Source of the DNA: Pontibacter deserti
GTDB taxonomy: Bacteria; Bacteroidota; Bacteroidia; Cytophagales; Hymenobacteraceae
Direction: 5' to 3'
Length of the DNA stretch: 64,000 nucleotides
Assembly (NCBI RefSeq): GCF_023630255.1
Contig: NZ_JALPRS010000002.1
Location: 62,001 to 126,000 of the forward strand
Below the pieces are notes generated by a model, which had not been told where the DNA came from, did not search any database, and saw nothing but the letters and a program-made list of their open reading frames with translations. Positions 7,682-16,713 of the stretch are shown in pieces (positions within the stretch are counted from its first letter, which is position 1; each line of letters starts with the position of its first letter). Both the position numbers and the translations under genes were made by a program.

Positions 7682-10000
7682 ATGCGCCAACGTAATACTG
7701 CTATTGCCGGGTTTCTGCTGTTAGCTTTAACCGGCCTTGCTTTGCTGAGTATCTACCTGCTGATGCCACCGTCTCCGGTTCCGGCAACTGCGCCTGCCAC
7801 CACGTTTTCGGCGGAGCGGGCCATGCAGCACGTTCACCAGATCGCAAAAGAGCCGCATGCCATGGGCACAGCTGCGCATGCCCAGGTAAGGGAGTACCTG
7901 CTAAAGCAATTACAGCAACTGGGCCTTAACCCGCAGGTGCAGCAAAGTATAGCTTCCGACGAGAATGGAGCAGTAACTACCATTGGTAATGTGTATAATA
8001 TACTTGGCCGCTTTAAAGGTACAGGTTCCGGCAGGCAGGCCATACTTTTAATGGCACACTACGACTCCCAACCCAATGCCCGCGGCGCCGGCGACGATGG
8101 GGCAGGCGTAGCAGCCATACTGGAAACCGTTCGTGCTTTAAAACAGGAGAAACCACTCGAGCACGATGTAATAGTGCTGCTGACTGATGGCGAAGAGTAT
8201 GGCTTGTTTGGTGCAAAAGCTTTTATGGAGCACCCTTGGGCTAAAGAGGTAGCTATAGTTTTAAACGCAGAAGCCCGGGGCAACGAAGGCCCGAGCATGA
8301 CCTTTGAGATGAGTCCGCAGAATGGCTGGGTGGCAAAGCAGTTTATTAAAGCAGCCCCGTACCCGTTTGTAAGTTCACTGGCTTACGAGATTTACAGCCG
8401 CATGCCCAACGACACGGACTTCACCATTTTTAAAGATGCAGGCTACTCAGGTTTAAATTCTGCCTTTATTGATGGTTTTGTGCACTACCATAAAATCACC
8501 GATAACCCCGAGAACCTGAACCAGGGAAGTGTGCAGCACCACGGAAGTAATATGCTGGCCCTTGTCCGCCACTTCGGAAGTATAGACTTAACTGAAACCA
8601 AAGCTCCAGATACGGTATTCTTTAACTTGATTAACGGATGGGTAATCAATTACCCTGTGGGGCTGAACATACTTTGGATTGCACTGGCTGCTTTGCTGTT
8701 GTTGGTAACTGTTACAGTGGCTATCCGGAAGCAGGAGGTTACAGGTTGGCAGGTTATAGCAGGGGTTGGGTTATACCTGTTGCTGCTGGTTGTAGTAGTA
8801 GGGGTGTTTATACCTGTAAATAAACTGGTGCTGCAACTAATGCCACTCACCCACGGCCACAACGGTGTGTATAGTTCCAATGCGTTTTTAATTGCTTACC
8901 TGCTGTTGGCGCTGGGTTTGTTTATACTTTTAAGCTGGTTTGTGCTGCGCTGGCTAAGCCTTTTATCACTGATGCTGGGTGTATTTATACTTCAGTTTAT
9001 CCTGATGATCGGCTTATACTTACTGGTACCGGCTGCTGCCTACCTGTTACTGTTTCCGTTGCTGTTTAGCATGGGTGGTACACTGCTGGCGCTTATGCAG
9101 GAGTTGTATCATAAACCTGAAGTCTGCTGGCGTTATGCGCTTATACTTTTGGTGGCGGCTATACCTGCTATCTTTATTATAACTCCAATTGTACATGTGG
9201 TTTTTGTAGCTTTTGCGCTGCAATTGCCGGTTGGTGCTATCGCGTTGTTTGTGCTTATACTTGGTTTGGTGCTGCCGTTGCTGGTGATACTGGAGCGTAG
9301 TTTTAGCTGGCGCTCTGTGCCATTGCTGCCGTTGGCATTACTGGCAGCAGGTATAATACAGGTTGCACAGGCTATCGATGCTGAAAAACCATCCGAGAAA
9401 CAACCGTTGCATAGCCACGTGGCCTATTATCTTAATTCTGATGATCAGTCTGCCTACTGGGTATCTAACTTTGCTAAAACAGATGAATGGAACAGGCAAT
9501 TCTTTACTGCTCCGCAGATTGGGCCGTTAACTGAAATTTACCCAGATGCACAGCGTATAAACATTAAAAACCAGGCCGTACCTGTAGCCCTACCTGTACC
9601 TGTTGCCGAGGTACTTTCAGATTCTGTGGGAGGAGCGGAGCGGTTGCTGCGCCTGCGGTTATCTTCGCCACGCGGAGCAGCTCATCTGGAATTTATACTT
9701 CAGCCAGCCACACCTGATACTTTACAGGCTGTTGCCTTTAATGGACGAGAGCTGTACCTGCACCCTATACCTACCGAAACTACACCTGTTTACCATTTCC
9801 GTTACTATGGCCTGCCGCTAACCAAAGATGCTGTTCTGGAAGTACGCCTGAAGAAGGGAGTGCCGCTAAACCTGCTGCTCTACGACCATACTTTGTCATT
9901 GCCACAGGAACTGGTAAAGCAGCCTAAGCCAGCGCATGTAGTACCGGAACAGGGCCGCGACAGCAACATTACCGTTGTTCGCAAAACCTATACTTTCTGA
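7682..10000 (+). CDS. Membrane-anchored M28 family zinc peptidase
   Basis: A 772-residue protein. I take the ATG at 7682 (MRQRNTAIAGF); an upstream TTG at 7664 adds six residues without support. An N-terminal anchor helix (about residues 8-30) is followed by a periplasmic M28 aminopeptidase domain with the zinc set: H in AHYDSQ (about 125), D in GAGDDGAG (about 140), E-E in DGEEYG (about 170), an acidic residue in NAEARGNEG, and H in YHKITDNPEN (about 269). About eight further membrane helices fill residues 320-570, then a soluble C-terminal domain. This is the Fxna/ERMP1-like arrangement found in many Bacteroidota. Likely a peptide-trimming enzyme of the envelope. Confidence 0.88.
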   Translation: MRQRNTAIAGFLLLALTGLALLSIYLLMPPSPVPATAPATTFSAERAMQHVHQIAKEPHAMGTAAHAQVREYLLKQLQQLGLNPQVQQSIASDENGAVTTIGNVYNILGRFKGTGSGRQAILLMAHYDSQPNARGAGDDGAGVAAILETVRALKQEKPLEHDVIVLLTDGEEYGLFGAKAFMEHPWAKEVAIVLNAEARGNEGPSMTFEMSPQNGWVAKQFIKAAPYPFVSSLAYEIYSRMPNDTDFTIFKDAGYSGLNSAFIDGFVHYHKITDNPENLNQGSVQHHGSNMLALVRHFGSIDLTETKAPDTVFFNLINGWVINYPVGLNILWIALAALLLLVTVTVAIRKQEVTGWQVIAGVGLYLLLLVVVVGVFIPVNKLVLQLMPLTHGHNGVYSSNAFLIAYLLLALGLFILLSWFVLRWLSLLSLMLGVFILQFILMIGLYLLVPAAAYLLLFPLLFSMGGTLLALMQELYHKPEVCWRYALILLVAAIPAIFIITPIVHVVFVAFALQLPVGAIALFVLILGLVLPLLVILERSFSWRSVPLLPLALLAAGIIQVAQAIDAEKPSEKQPLHSHVAYYLNSDDQSAYWVSNFAKTDEWNRQFFTAPQIGPLTEIYPDAQRINIKNQAVPVALPVPVAEVLSDSVGGAERLLRLRLSSPRGAAHLEFILQPATPDTLQAVAFNGRELYLHPIPTETTPVYHFRYYGLPLTKDAVLEVRLKKGVPLNLLLYDHTLSLPQELVKQPKPAHVVPEQGRDSNITVVRKTYTF

Positions 10001-10103
10001 GAATTGCCACAGAAACTATAGCTGTACTTTTCCGGGGATTAATCGGAGTATAAAACTTAGTAGAGAACCTGCGTAAAACAGAAATTAATAACTCCTCTAC
10101 GCC

Positions 10104-10655
10104 ATGTTTACTGATAAGCTTTTTATACTTGCACTTGCAGCCATTTCGCTTTTGTTACCGGCCTGCGACAGCCGTACTACCGAAAGCGAAACCACCGAAG
10201 TAACTTACACTTTAGAAAAGCAGGAGCCCAGTGCTATGTTTTGGGATTATGCGGCCAGCACCAGCATGTTGCAGACCGAACTTAGTAAACTAGCCAAGCA
10301 GAAATCCGAAGATACACAGGTCTTGGCACTTGCTGATAGCGCGTTGCTGCAACACACCAAAGCATTAAGAAAACTGCAACGCATTTCCGGTAAGTATGAG
10401 TACGTGCAACTTCCCGACAGTCTGACTGGTGCCGATAAAACGATAGTTAAAGATTTTAAAGCGCTGGAAGGAGAGGAGTTTGAGACTCGCTACCTGGAGT
10501 ATCTGGAGAACAGCATTAGCGCACAGCTTAACCGCTACCAGGAAACATTAAACGAAACAGAAGACCCGGCATTACGCAGCTGGCTCAACAACATGAAAGC
10601 GCACCTGCGTAGCCAACTGCAGCTTTACGCAGCAGCGGATACACTTGAATTTTAG
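10104..10655 (+). CDS. DUF4142-like lipoprotein
   Basis: 183 residues with a lipoprotein signal: a hydrophobic stretch ending LLLPAC, modified cysteine C21. The mature part is helical: ASTSMLQTELSKLAKQKSEDTQVLALADSAL, then further long helices. This matches the ferritin-like four-helix DUF4142 proteins (sometimes called putative outer membrane proteins), whose role is unknown. The match is by pattern and length. ATG at 10104; preceded by a 100-bp gap after the peptidase gene, so the two may be separate units. Confidence 0.65.
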   Translation: MFTDKLFILALAAISLLLPACDSRTTESETTEVTYTLEKQEPSAMFWDYAASTSMLQTELSKLAKQKSEDTQVLALADSALLQHTKALRKLQRISGKYEYVQLPDSLTGADKTIVKDFKALEGEEFETRYLEYLENSISAQLNRYQETLNETEDPALRSWLNNMKAHLRSQLQLYAAADTLEF

Positions 10656-10671
10656 CAAAGTGTAAAGTTAT

Positions 10672-11331
10672 TTAACTCCAGAGCTCCGATGCTTTGCGGG
10701 CCATTCTGAAAAACAGATCGCGTTCCAGGCCAGCTACCTGGCGGGCTTCACACTCTGAGTAGCCATTTTCTACTGCATTCAGGTAGTCGTAGTATAGTTG
10801 GGCAAGCTCCAGCGAGTCGTCTTCAAAACATTCGGTCAGTTTGTCTTTGGCCAGTTTTTCAGGCTCAAAAACTTTAGACGGGTATAGTTTGTCTAGCTGG
10901 TAGATCAGGTATTTCTGTGACGTTTTGTTCTGGCGGGCACTGAAAAGATCTTCTATCGGAGTATCATCTTCATCAAAATCATCCATATCCTCGTCATCTT
11001 CCACGGCCATGGGCTCATACACTATAATATCGAAGCCAAGCAGCTCAAGGTACTCGTCAAACTGTTCTTTTATAGGTATAAGGGTAGGGGTTTCGTAAGG
11101 CTTGTTCAGGATATTTGCCATGTGCAGCGCCATCTCCTTACCCTTCTCGCCGGCAGCAATAAGTATCTGGTTGAACTGCGTAAAATCGCAGCCCAGGTAG
11201 ATAAACTTATACTCATCATCGAGCATGGTAAAGCACCAAAGCGTAATAAACTCCGTGTCGTCGATTACTACTGTATCGATGTAGAGTTCATTTATCTGAA
11301 CGTAGTAAGGCGAATATTCCGGAGTATCCAT
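10672..11331 (-). CDS. Hypothetical acidic protein
   Basis: I do not recognise this 219-residue cytosolic protein. No signal peptide or membrane helix. An extremely acidic linker (MAVEDDEDMDDFDEDDTPIEDL, about residues 105-126) separates an N-terminal alpha/beta part (YYVQINELYIDTVVIDDTEFITLWCF) from a helical C-terminal part rich in Tyr and Leu. Convergent with the lipoprotein gene on the left (16 bp between stops). Probably a lineage-specific conserved protein. Confidence 0.65.
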   Translation of the reverse strand: MDTPEYSPYYVQINELYIDTVVIDDTEFITLWCFTMLDDEYKFIYLGCDFTQFNQILIAAGEKGKEMALHMANILNKPYETPTLIPIKEQFDEYLELLGFDIIVYEPMAVEDDEDMDDFDEDDTPIEDLFSARQNKTSQKYLIYQLDKLYPSKVFEPEKLAKDKLTECFEDDSLELAQLYYDYLNAVENGYSECEARQVAGLERDLFFRMARKASELWS

Positions 11332-11558
11332 GTGGGTTCGGCTTAAAATACGAAACTCAATTTAACTGCATGGCTAAAGTAAGAGGGATCTTTTTCAGCG
11401 TATACGACAATCCAGAAGATATGGCAACCTTTCTATATAGAAAGTTTAGTGAAGCATCTTGTTAATTTTAAACGTGCAGATATAAATAACTGATATATAA
11501 TTTGTTGTGCTTTTTAAGATTTTGCTGTTTTTATGGTGAAAGTTTAGGGTAAGTGTTG

Positions 11559-12563
11559 TTAGGAAACAGACCACAGGCGTTCGATAAAGCGAAGCGCGTT
11601 CTGATAAGCCAGCTTCTGTAGCTGCTCGGGGCGCAGTTGTTCCTGTAGTTTTTTCAGGATGTAGCTATAGCTTATACCAGCATGTAGCAGGTCAGGGAAG
11701 TAGAAAGGCAGGCGGCTCACATCCTTTTCATCGGCGGTATAAAAATAATCGGCTCCAAAGCAGATCACATCTTCGGCTCCGTGTGCAAAGCCATACTTTA
11801 TATGGTCAAGTATCGCATCGGGTTCATCGTTATGCAGAAAAGAGCGCAGAAAGTTTATTCCAATCAGTCCTTTGCGGCGGATGATCTCCTGCATCAGTTC
11901 ATAAGGCAGGTTGCGCTCGTGCTCCCAGAGTGGCCTGAAGTTAGAGTGGCTGGCAATAACAGGTATATCTAATTTTTCGCGGTCGATATGCTCCAGAATA
12001 TCATAAGCCAACGCATCGCTGGTATGCGACATATCAATGGCTATTTTACGGCCGTGCATGTAATCGAGCAACATTTTGCCATCGCGGGTTATTCCTAATG
12101 TGGTAGCATTGCCGCCACCAAACCTGTTGGCCAGGCTGTGTGTCATGCTGATGTACAGGGGAGTGCCTGCATCTTCAATTATCTTTTCCAGCTTTTTAAA
12201 GCCATCCTCCAAGGGCTCGTCTTCTTCGCAAAACCCCGAAGCATTCTCAATTGCGACTACCATTCCTGTCTGGTCTGCCTTTAAGGCCTGGTGTAGTTCA
12301 TCTAGGTTGGTGACGGCGGTGAGACAGTTCTCTGATTCAGCAAGTAGCTTGTATGCTTCGCTTTGTTTTTTAGCATAAGCCGTACTTCCTGATTTAGTAG
12401 GGCAATATATAGCCATCACCTGCAGTTTTACATTGCCTTGTGTAAGCGAAGGCAATGCACATCCTATTTCATCCACATTATCCTGTATAGCACCGGGTAC
12501 ATCCGTCAGGTATACCAGTAAGTCGCAGTGCAGGTCAATTATCGGAAGTGTAGCAGCAGTCAT
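11559..12563 (-). CDS. M19 family membrane-type dipeptidase
   Basis: 334 residues, a TIM-barrel metallo-dipeptidase. The binuclear zinc ligands of the renal dipeptidase family are in place: H12 and D14 (DLHCD), E106 (VAIENASGF), H180 (IDMSHTS) and H206 (IASHSNFRPL); the YISMTHSLANRFGGGN segment is also typical. There is no signal peptide, so the protein is probably cytosolic and hydrolyses dipeptides, possibly D-configured ones from cell-wall turnover. ATG at 12563. The 227-bp gap on its left holds only a possible 31-codon remnant. Confidence 0.9.
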   Translation of the reverse strand: MTAATLPIIDLHCDLLVYLTDVPGAIQDNVDEIGCALPSLTQGNVKLQVMAIYCPTKSGSTAYAKKQSEAYKLLAESENCLTAVTNLDELHQALKADQTGMVVAIENASGFCEEDEPLEDGFKKLEKIIEDAGTPLYISMTHSLANRFGGGNATTLGITRDGKMLLDYMHGRKIAIDMSHTSDALAYDILEHIDREKLDIPVIASHSNFRPLWEHERNLPYELMQEIIRRKGLIGINFLRSFLHNDEPDAILDHIKYGFAHGAEDVICFGADYFYTADEKDVSRLPFYFPDLLHAGISYSYILKKLQEQLRPEQLQKLAYQNALRFIERLWSVS

Positions 12564-12649
12564 AGTATATTTTATATTTGCTTGTAATACGGAGAAAGTT
12601 AGTTTTTTTGTTTGATAGTATGAATGTAAGTAGAGTTGGGGATAATGTA

Positions 12650-13271
12650 ATTGTTATTTCGAGCGAAGCCGAGAAATCTTATACGTCCTGTAGTTAAGGT
12701 TTATACTTACTTGCACCGAGCTATACTTCTATAGCTGCCTTTAATCCTGGGAGCTCTATTCTCCTATAGTTTTATAGTTAGCTTTGGAGCGCTCACGGCC
12801 GCGGGGCCTCGTCTTCGGGCATCGCGCGGTGCAAATCTCTTTTGCTCCTGCGTCGCAATGGCTACGCCACCAGATATTCACAAGGCGCTCAACCCAAAGA
12901 CTGAGATCTTTCTCATAGCTACTGCTATTCTATAGTTTGAATCGGTAAGCTTCGACCTTTCTCGTGGTTGTATTTCCTTGGGGACAGGTCGCGACCTGTC
13001 CGATTAGGGTCTGTACCTATAGAACTTTAGCTCATGAATTGGTAATAGCAGAACTGTCCCCTTGAGGGGACTACAGGGGTGTTGAAACAGTAACTATGAA
13101 ACTATAACTTCAACTATAGCAGTAGCAGAAAAGCACCCCGCCTTAGATAAGGAGGGGCTGGGGGTGGTTGGATAAACGGCAACTATAAAACTACTCCAGA
13201 TCTCTCACGCTGTTCGACATGACAAAAAAGCTCCCTCTCCTGTTCTTAGGAGAGGGTTGGGAAGGGGTAAG
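12650..13271 (+). repeat. Composite intergenic repeat element, copy A
   Basis: This gene-free stretch shares a common block order with 47630-48243 and, inverted, with 59074-59640. Blocks: a head with CGAGCGAAGCCGAGAAATCTTAT; TCCTGGGAGCT followed by GCTTTGGAGCGCTCACGGCC, then CGTCTTCGGGCATCGCGC; GGCGCTCAACCCAAAGACTG at 12873; the perfect 20-bp palindrome at 12982-13001; CAGAACTGTCCCCTTGAGGG followed by ACAGGGGTGTT at about 13050; AGGAGGGGCTGGGGGTGGTT at 13150; and a tail GAGAGGGTTGGGAAGGGGTA. No long reading frame or coding bias is seen. Function unknown: mobile repeat or structured RNA are both possible. Confidence 0.8.
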
Positions 13272-13273
13272 CC

Positions 13274-15751
13274 CTAAAAATCATCTTCATCTCCTCCGCT
13301 TTGTTCGTCCTGCTGGCGACGATTGCGTTGGTTGTCTTCGCTGTTTAGGCGATAGGTAAAGCCCAGGTAAATGATGCGGGTCTGGCGGCGGTTCTCGCTT
13401 TCGGTTCTGAACTCAGGGCCAAAGCTCAGGAAGTTAAACTGACGTGTGTTGAAGATGTCAGTAACGCGTAACGAGATGGTGCCATTCTTTTTCAATACAT
13501 CTTTTTTAACGCCTAGGTCGGCACTAAACATCTGCTCCATCCGGCCCTGAATGTCGGCGGTTGGGGCGCGGTAGAAGGCAGACAACTGGATATCCATGTC
13601 TTTCCAGATTGTCATGGTGGAATTTAATTTTGAGTTCCAGCTTATGCGGCTACTGCTTAACTCGGTATCGCCTTGTGTAGAGTTTAGCTCTGTTCTGAAA
13701 CCGGAGATGCTACCGTTTAATTTCCACCATTTTGCAACATCGTAATTAAGGCCCAACTCCACTCCATAAGAGGCATTGCTGGAAAGGTTAAGGAAGGTAA
13801 CTTGCTGGCCTGGAATGGAATCGCCGTTAACAATAACGGCTGTAGCCGTTCTGAAACGTTCTATCTCATCGGAAGTATGGCGGTAGAATACGGTGCTGTT
13901 GAAGGAAGCATTGCCAAAATAACGCAGGTAGCCCATCTCCAGCGAGTTCACAAACTCAGGCTTAAGATTCGGGTTACCGAACTGCACGTTATAAATGTCT
14001 GAACGATCTACAAAAGGGTTTAAGAATCGGCTGCTTGGCCTGTTAATACGCCGGCTGTAACTGAACTGTACTTTGTTCTTATCGTCAAAATCGTTGGTGA
14101 TGAACAGCGTCGGAAAGAGGCTGAAGTAATTATTATCAGTAACTATACTTTGTGTGCGCTGGTCAGAAGTAGTATAGGTCTGTTCGGCACGCAGGCCCAG
14201 TTGGTAACTTAGGGTTTTATACTTGTTGTTATAGTTGGCATACAGGGCGTGTACCTGCTCATCGTAAATAAAGTGGTTGCTTAGTTCGCTGTCGTAAACC
14301 AGTTCGTTGGTGGCATTGTCCAGGTTAAAAAATCGGGAGTCTTCGTCCAGACGCTCAAAGGTGCTTCTAAAGCCAGCTTCCAGGTTGCTGTTCTCCGAGA
14401 TGGGGTGCATATAATCAGCATTAGCTGCGAATTCATAGTTTTCATCGTCTACCAGTGTTTGCTGTACATCCGGAAGATCGCTCGAACTCATGTCAGTTTC
14501 CCGGAAATGGCTTATTTCATCATCTACATTGGCATTAAAAACCAGGTCGGCCGTCAGTTCCTGTCCTTTTTTGTCAAAAGTCTGCCGGTATCCTAAGGTT
14601 AAATCCATTGCCTGTTCATCTTCTAAATCATTTGTGTGTCGCAGGCTGTATGCTTGCTGTTCCCGGTTCTCATCTAAAAACTGATACCTAATGTCGCTGT
14701 TGCCTTTATCCTGGCCAAAGTGATACAGTGCAGAAGCCGAAAGTGTAATTTTAGGGGTGACAGAATAGTCGGTACCTAACCGGAAATTGTGTGATCTGTC
14801 GGTGCTATTGCGGTCGCCGTTCTGGATGCGGTAACTGGTGCTGTCTATACTTTGGTCTACAGTATCCAGGTAATAGTTGGTGGTAAAACTGTTGCTTTCG
14901 CCCGGTCGGGTACGTTGCCTGAAATCGTAGCCCCCGTTAACAGACCATTTAAAGTAGCGGTAATTCAGGTTAAGTGAAGTATTATAGTTGTCGTAAGTGC
15001 CTGCCGTAACCGATGCAGTGCCATGAAAACCCGGTTTCTTTTCCTTTTTCATTACCAGGTTAATGATGCCTGAGGTGCCTTCCGGGTTATACTTGGATGA
15101 CGGGTTAGTGATAAGTTCTATACTTTCGATCAGGTTGGCCGGAATCTGGTCCAGGGTAAGGTTGCTGAGTGCGGAGCGTTTTCCGTTGATAAGTATAGTT
15201 ACGTTGGTGCTGCCGCGCATGCTCACGTTGCCTTCAATATCTACCGTTACAGATGGCAGGTTCTGCATTACTTCGGCCACAGAGCCGCTCTGTGCTGCCA
15301 TGTCTTTGCTCACGTTCACTACTTTTTTATCGAGGTCATACTGCACCAGCTCACGCTCGGTGGTTACCTGTACTTCCCGGAGTTGGGTAGAGGCTGGTTT
15401 AAGTGAGATAATGCCTAAGTTTATAGTTGGCGAAGCAGCACTGACATTTATATTAGGTACAAACTTAGCCGGATAGCCCACCATCGAAACACGAAGTATA
15501 AACCGCCCATTGGGTACACGCTCCAATATAAATTTACCTTTTATATCAGAAGTGGCTCCGGTTACCAGGCTGGAATCTGCGGCAGTATGCAACACTACAT
15601 TGGCAAAACCCACAGCAGCTTTGGAGGCTGCATCCTGAAGTGTTCCTGATATTTTACCACTGGCAGAAGGTGTTTGTGCTGATAGGGCAACCGGGAAAAT
15701 CAGTAGAGAAAGTATACGTATAGATCTGTGTAAACTCGTCATCATAGGCAT
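13274..15751 (-). CDS. Outer membrane beta-barrel receptor (TonB-receptor-like, carboxypeptidase-like N-domain)
   Basis: 825 residues. A signal peptide ends at about residue 25 (FPVALSA before QTP). Next comes a carboxypeptidase regulatory-like beta domain (ISGTLQDAASKAAVGFANV, about 33-120), a plug-like domain (GSVAEVMQNLPSVTVDIEGNVSMRG, then VTILINGKRS), and a long beta-barrel with many aromatic-ended strands. This is the outer-membrane-protein family 3 layout of Bacteroidota, related to TonB receptors but without an evident TonB box. The C-terminal tail is very polar (NRRQQDEQSGGDEDDF) and does not end in an aromatic residue. Ligand unknown. Alternative ATGs at 15745 and 15742 would shorten the protein by two or three residues. 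Confidence 0.85.
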   Translation of the reverse strand: MPMMTSLHRSIRILSLLIFPVALSAQTPSASGKISGTLQDAASKAAVGFANVVLHTAADSSLVTGATSDIKGKFILERVPNGRFILRVSMVGYPAKFVPNINVSAASPTINLGIISLKPASTQLREVQVTTERELVQYDLDKKVVNVSKDMAAQSGSVAEVMQNLPSVTVDIEGNVSMRGSTNVTILINGKRSALSNLTLDQIPANLIESIELITNPSSKYNPEGTSGIINLVMKKEKKPGFHGTASVTAGTYDNYNTSLNLNYRYFKWSVNGGYDFRQRTRPGESNSFTTNYYLDTVDQSIDSTSYRIQNGDRNSTDRSHNFRLGTDYSVTPKITLSASALYHFGQDKGNSDIRYQFLDENREQQAYSLRHTNDLEDEQAMDLTLGYRQTFDKKGQELTADLVFNANVDDEISHFRETDMSSSDLPDVQQTLVDDENYEFAANADYMHPISENSNLEAGFRSTFERLDEDSRFFNLDNATNELVYDSELSNHFIYDEQVHALYANYNNKYKTLSYQLGLRAEQTYTTSDQRTQSIVTDNNYFSLFPTLFITNDFDDKNKVQFSYSRRINRPSSRFLNPFVDRSDIYNVQFGNPNLKPEFVNSLEMGYLRYFGNASFNSTVFYRHTSDEIERFRTATAVIVNGDSIPGQQVTFLNLSSNASYGVELGLNYDVAKWWKLNGSISGFRTELNSTQGDTELSSSRISWNSKLNSTMTIWKDMDIQLSAFYRAPTADIQGRMEQMFSADLGVKKDVLKKNGTISLRVTDIFNTRQFNFLSFGPEFRTESENRRQTRIIYLGFTYRLNSEDNQRNRRQQDEQSGGDEDDF

Positions 15752-15930
15752 AGATTATGCAATAAAATATTTACGCGTCTAAGGGTGAGATAGTGTTGAA
15801 GTAGCGCAGGGCGGGTATTAAAGTATAGCTAGCTACGAGGTGCAAAATACAGGTAGCGGCAAAAACCTGTTAGTAGTACAAACAACAAGTATAAAGGTTT
15901 AAAAGCTCAGGCTGGAAAGTATAAAATAAG

Positions 15931-15971
15931 AAAGCAGCTGTACCGCTTTGATTTGCTGGAACAGCTGCTTT
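15931..15971 (-). terminator. Terminator after the SpoU methyltransferase gene
   Basis: AAAGCAGCTGT and ACAGCTGCTTT form an 11-bp stem with a 19-nt loop; on the minus strand it is followed by CTTATTTTATAC. It sits 24 bp past the stop of the methyltransferase gene. Confidence 0.7.
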
Positions 15972-15994
15972 CAGAGAGCAAGTATAGCTATAGT

Positions 15995-16528
15995 TTACTG
16001 CCCTAGGGTTTTGCTCAGAAAATCCCAGACCACCACGCCGGTGGCCACCGATATATTAAGCGAATGCTTGGTTCCGAATTGCGGAATCTCCAGCACAAAA
16101 TCAGAGTTGTTGATCACTTCCTGCTCCACGCCAAAAACTTCGTTTCCCAATATAAGCGCAAAATGCTGGCCAGGTTCAGGTATAAATTCGTTCAGTTTCA
16201 GGCTGTTCTCTGCCTGCTCCACCGAACCAATTTTATAGTTCTGCTCTTTTAGTTTCAGTACCAGTTCCAGCGTATCCGGCACGTGCTCCCATTCTACTGA
16301 TTCTGTTGCACCTAAGGCAGTTTTTTCGATGTCACGGTGAGGGGGTGTGCCGGTAATGCCGCACAGGTATATTTTCTCAACCATAAAGGCATCGGCCGTA
16401 CGGAAAACAGAACCCACATTATTCAGGCTCCGAACATTATCCAGTACCAAGACTAACGGTATTTTTTTCTTATTTTTGAATTCTTCAACCGACTCGCGGT
16501 TAAGTTCATCCATCGAAAGTTTACGCAT
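15995..16528 (-). CDS. RNA 2'-O-methyltransferase, SpoU/TrmH family
   Basis: 177 residues, the short form of the SPOUT class. The three family motifs are clear: motif 1 LVLDNVRSLNNVGSVFRTAD (about 26-45), motif 2 LILGNEVFGVEQEVI (about 132-146) and motif 3 IPQFGTKHSLNISVATGVV near the C-terminus, which form the trefoil-knot S-adenosylmethionine site. It lacks the N-terminal RNA-binding domain of rRNA-specific TrmH-type enzymes, so tRNA is the more likely target. ATG at 16528. Divergent from mutS. Confidence 0.9.
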   Translation of the reverse strand: MRKLSMDELNRESVEEFKNKKKIPLVLVLDNVRSLNNVGSVFRTADAFMVEKIYLCGITGTPPHRDIEKTALGATESVEWEHVPDTLELVLKLKEQNYKIGSVEQAENSLKLNEFIPEPGQHFALILGNEVFGVEQEVINNSDFVLEIPQFGTKHSLNISVATGVVVWDFLSKTLGQ

Positions 16529-16713
16529 TCTTTTTAGATATTAGACTTTAGCTTCGCCAGCACCATTACAAAGGTCAGGCAGTTTGCTCTAAAATCAAAC
16601 TTATAGTTTATAGTTGGTTGTTGAAGAAAGTATAAATCCCTTCCTCGGAGGGGCAGGGGTGGGTTATTCATCCCTAAATTCATAATTCAGAATTCATAAT
16701 TAGCATACATAGT

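Noticed and set aside
12650-13271. Protein gene or CRISPR array in the repeat-rich gap
   Set aside because: No long frame with coding bias and no regularly spaced identical repeats; the blocks are different from one another and shared between three loci.
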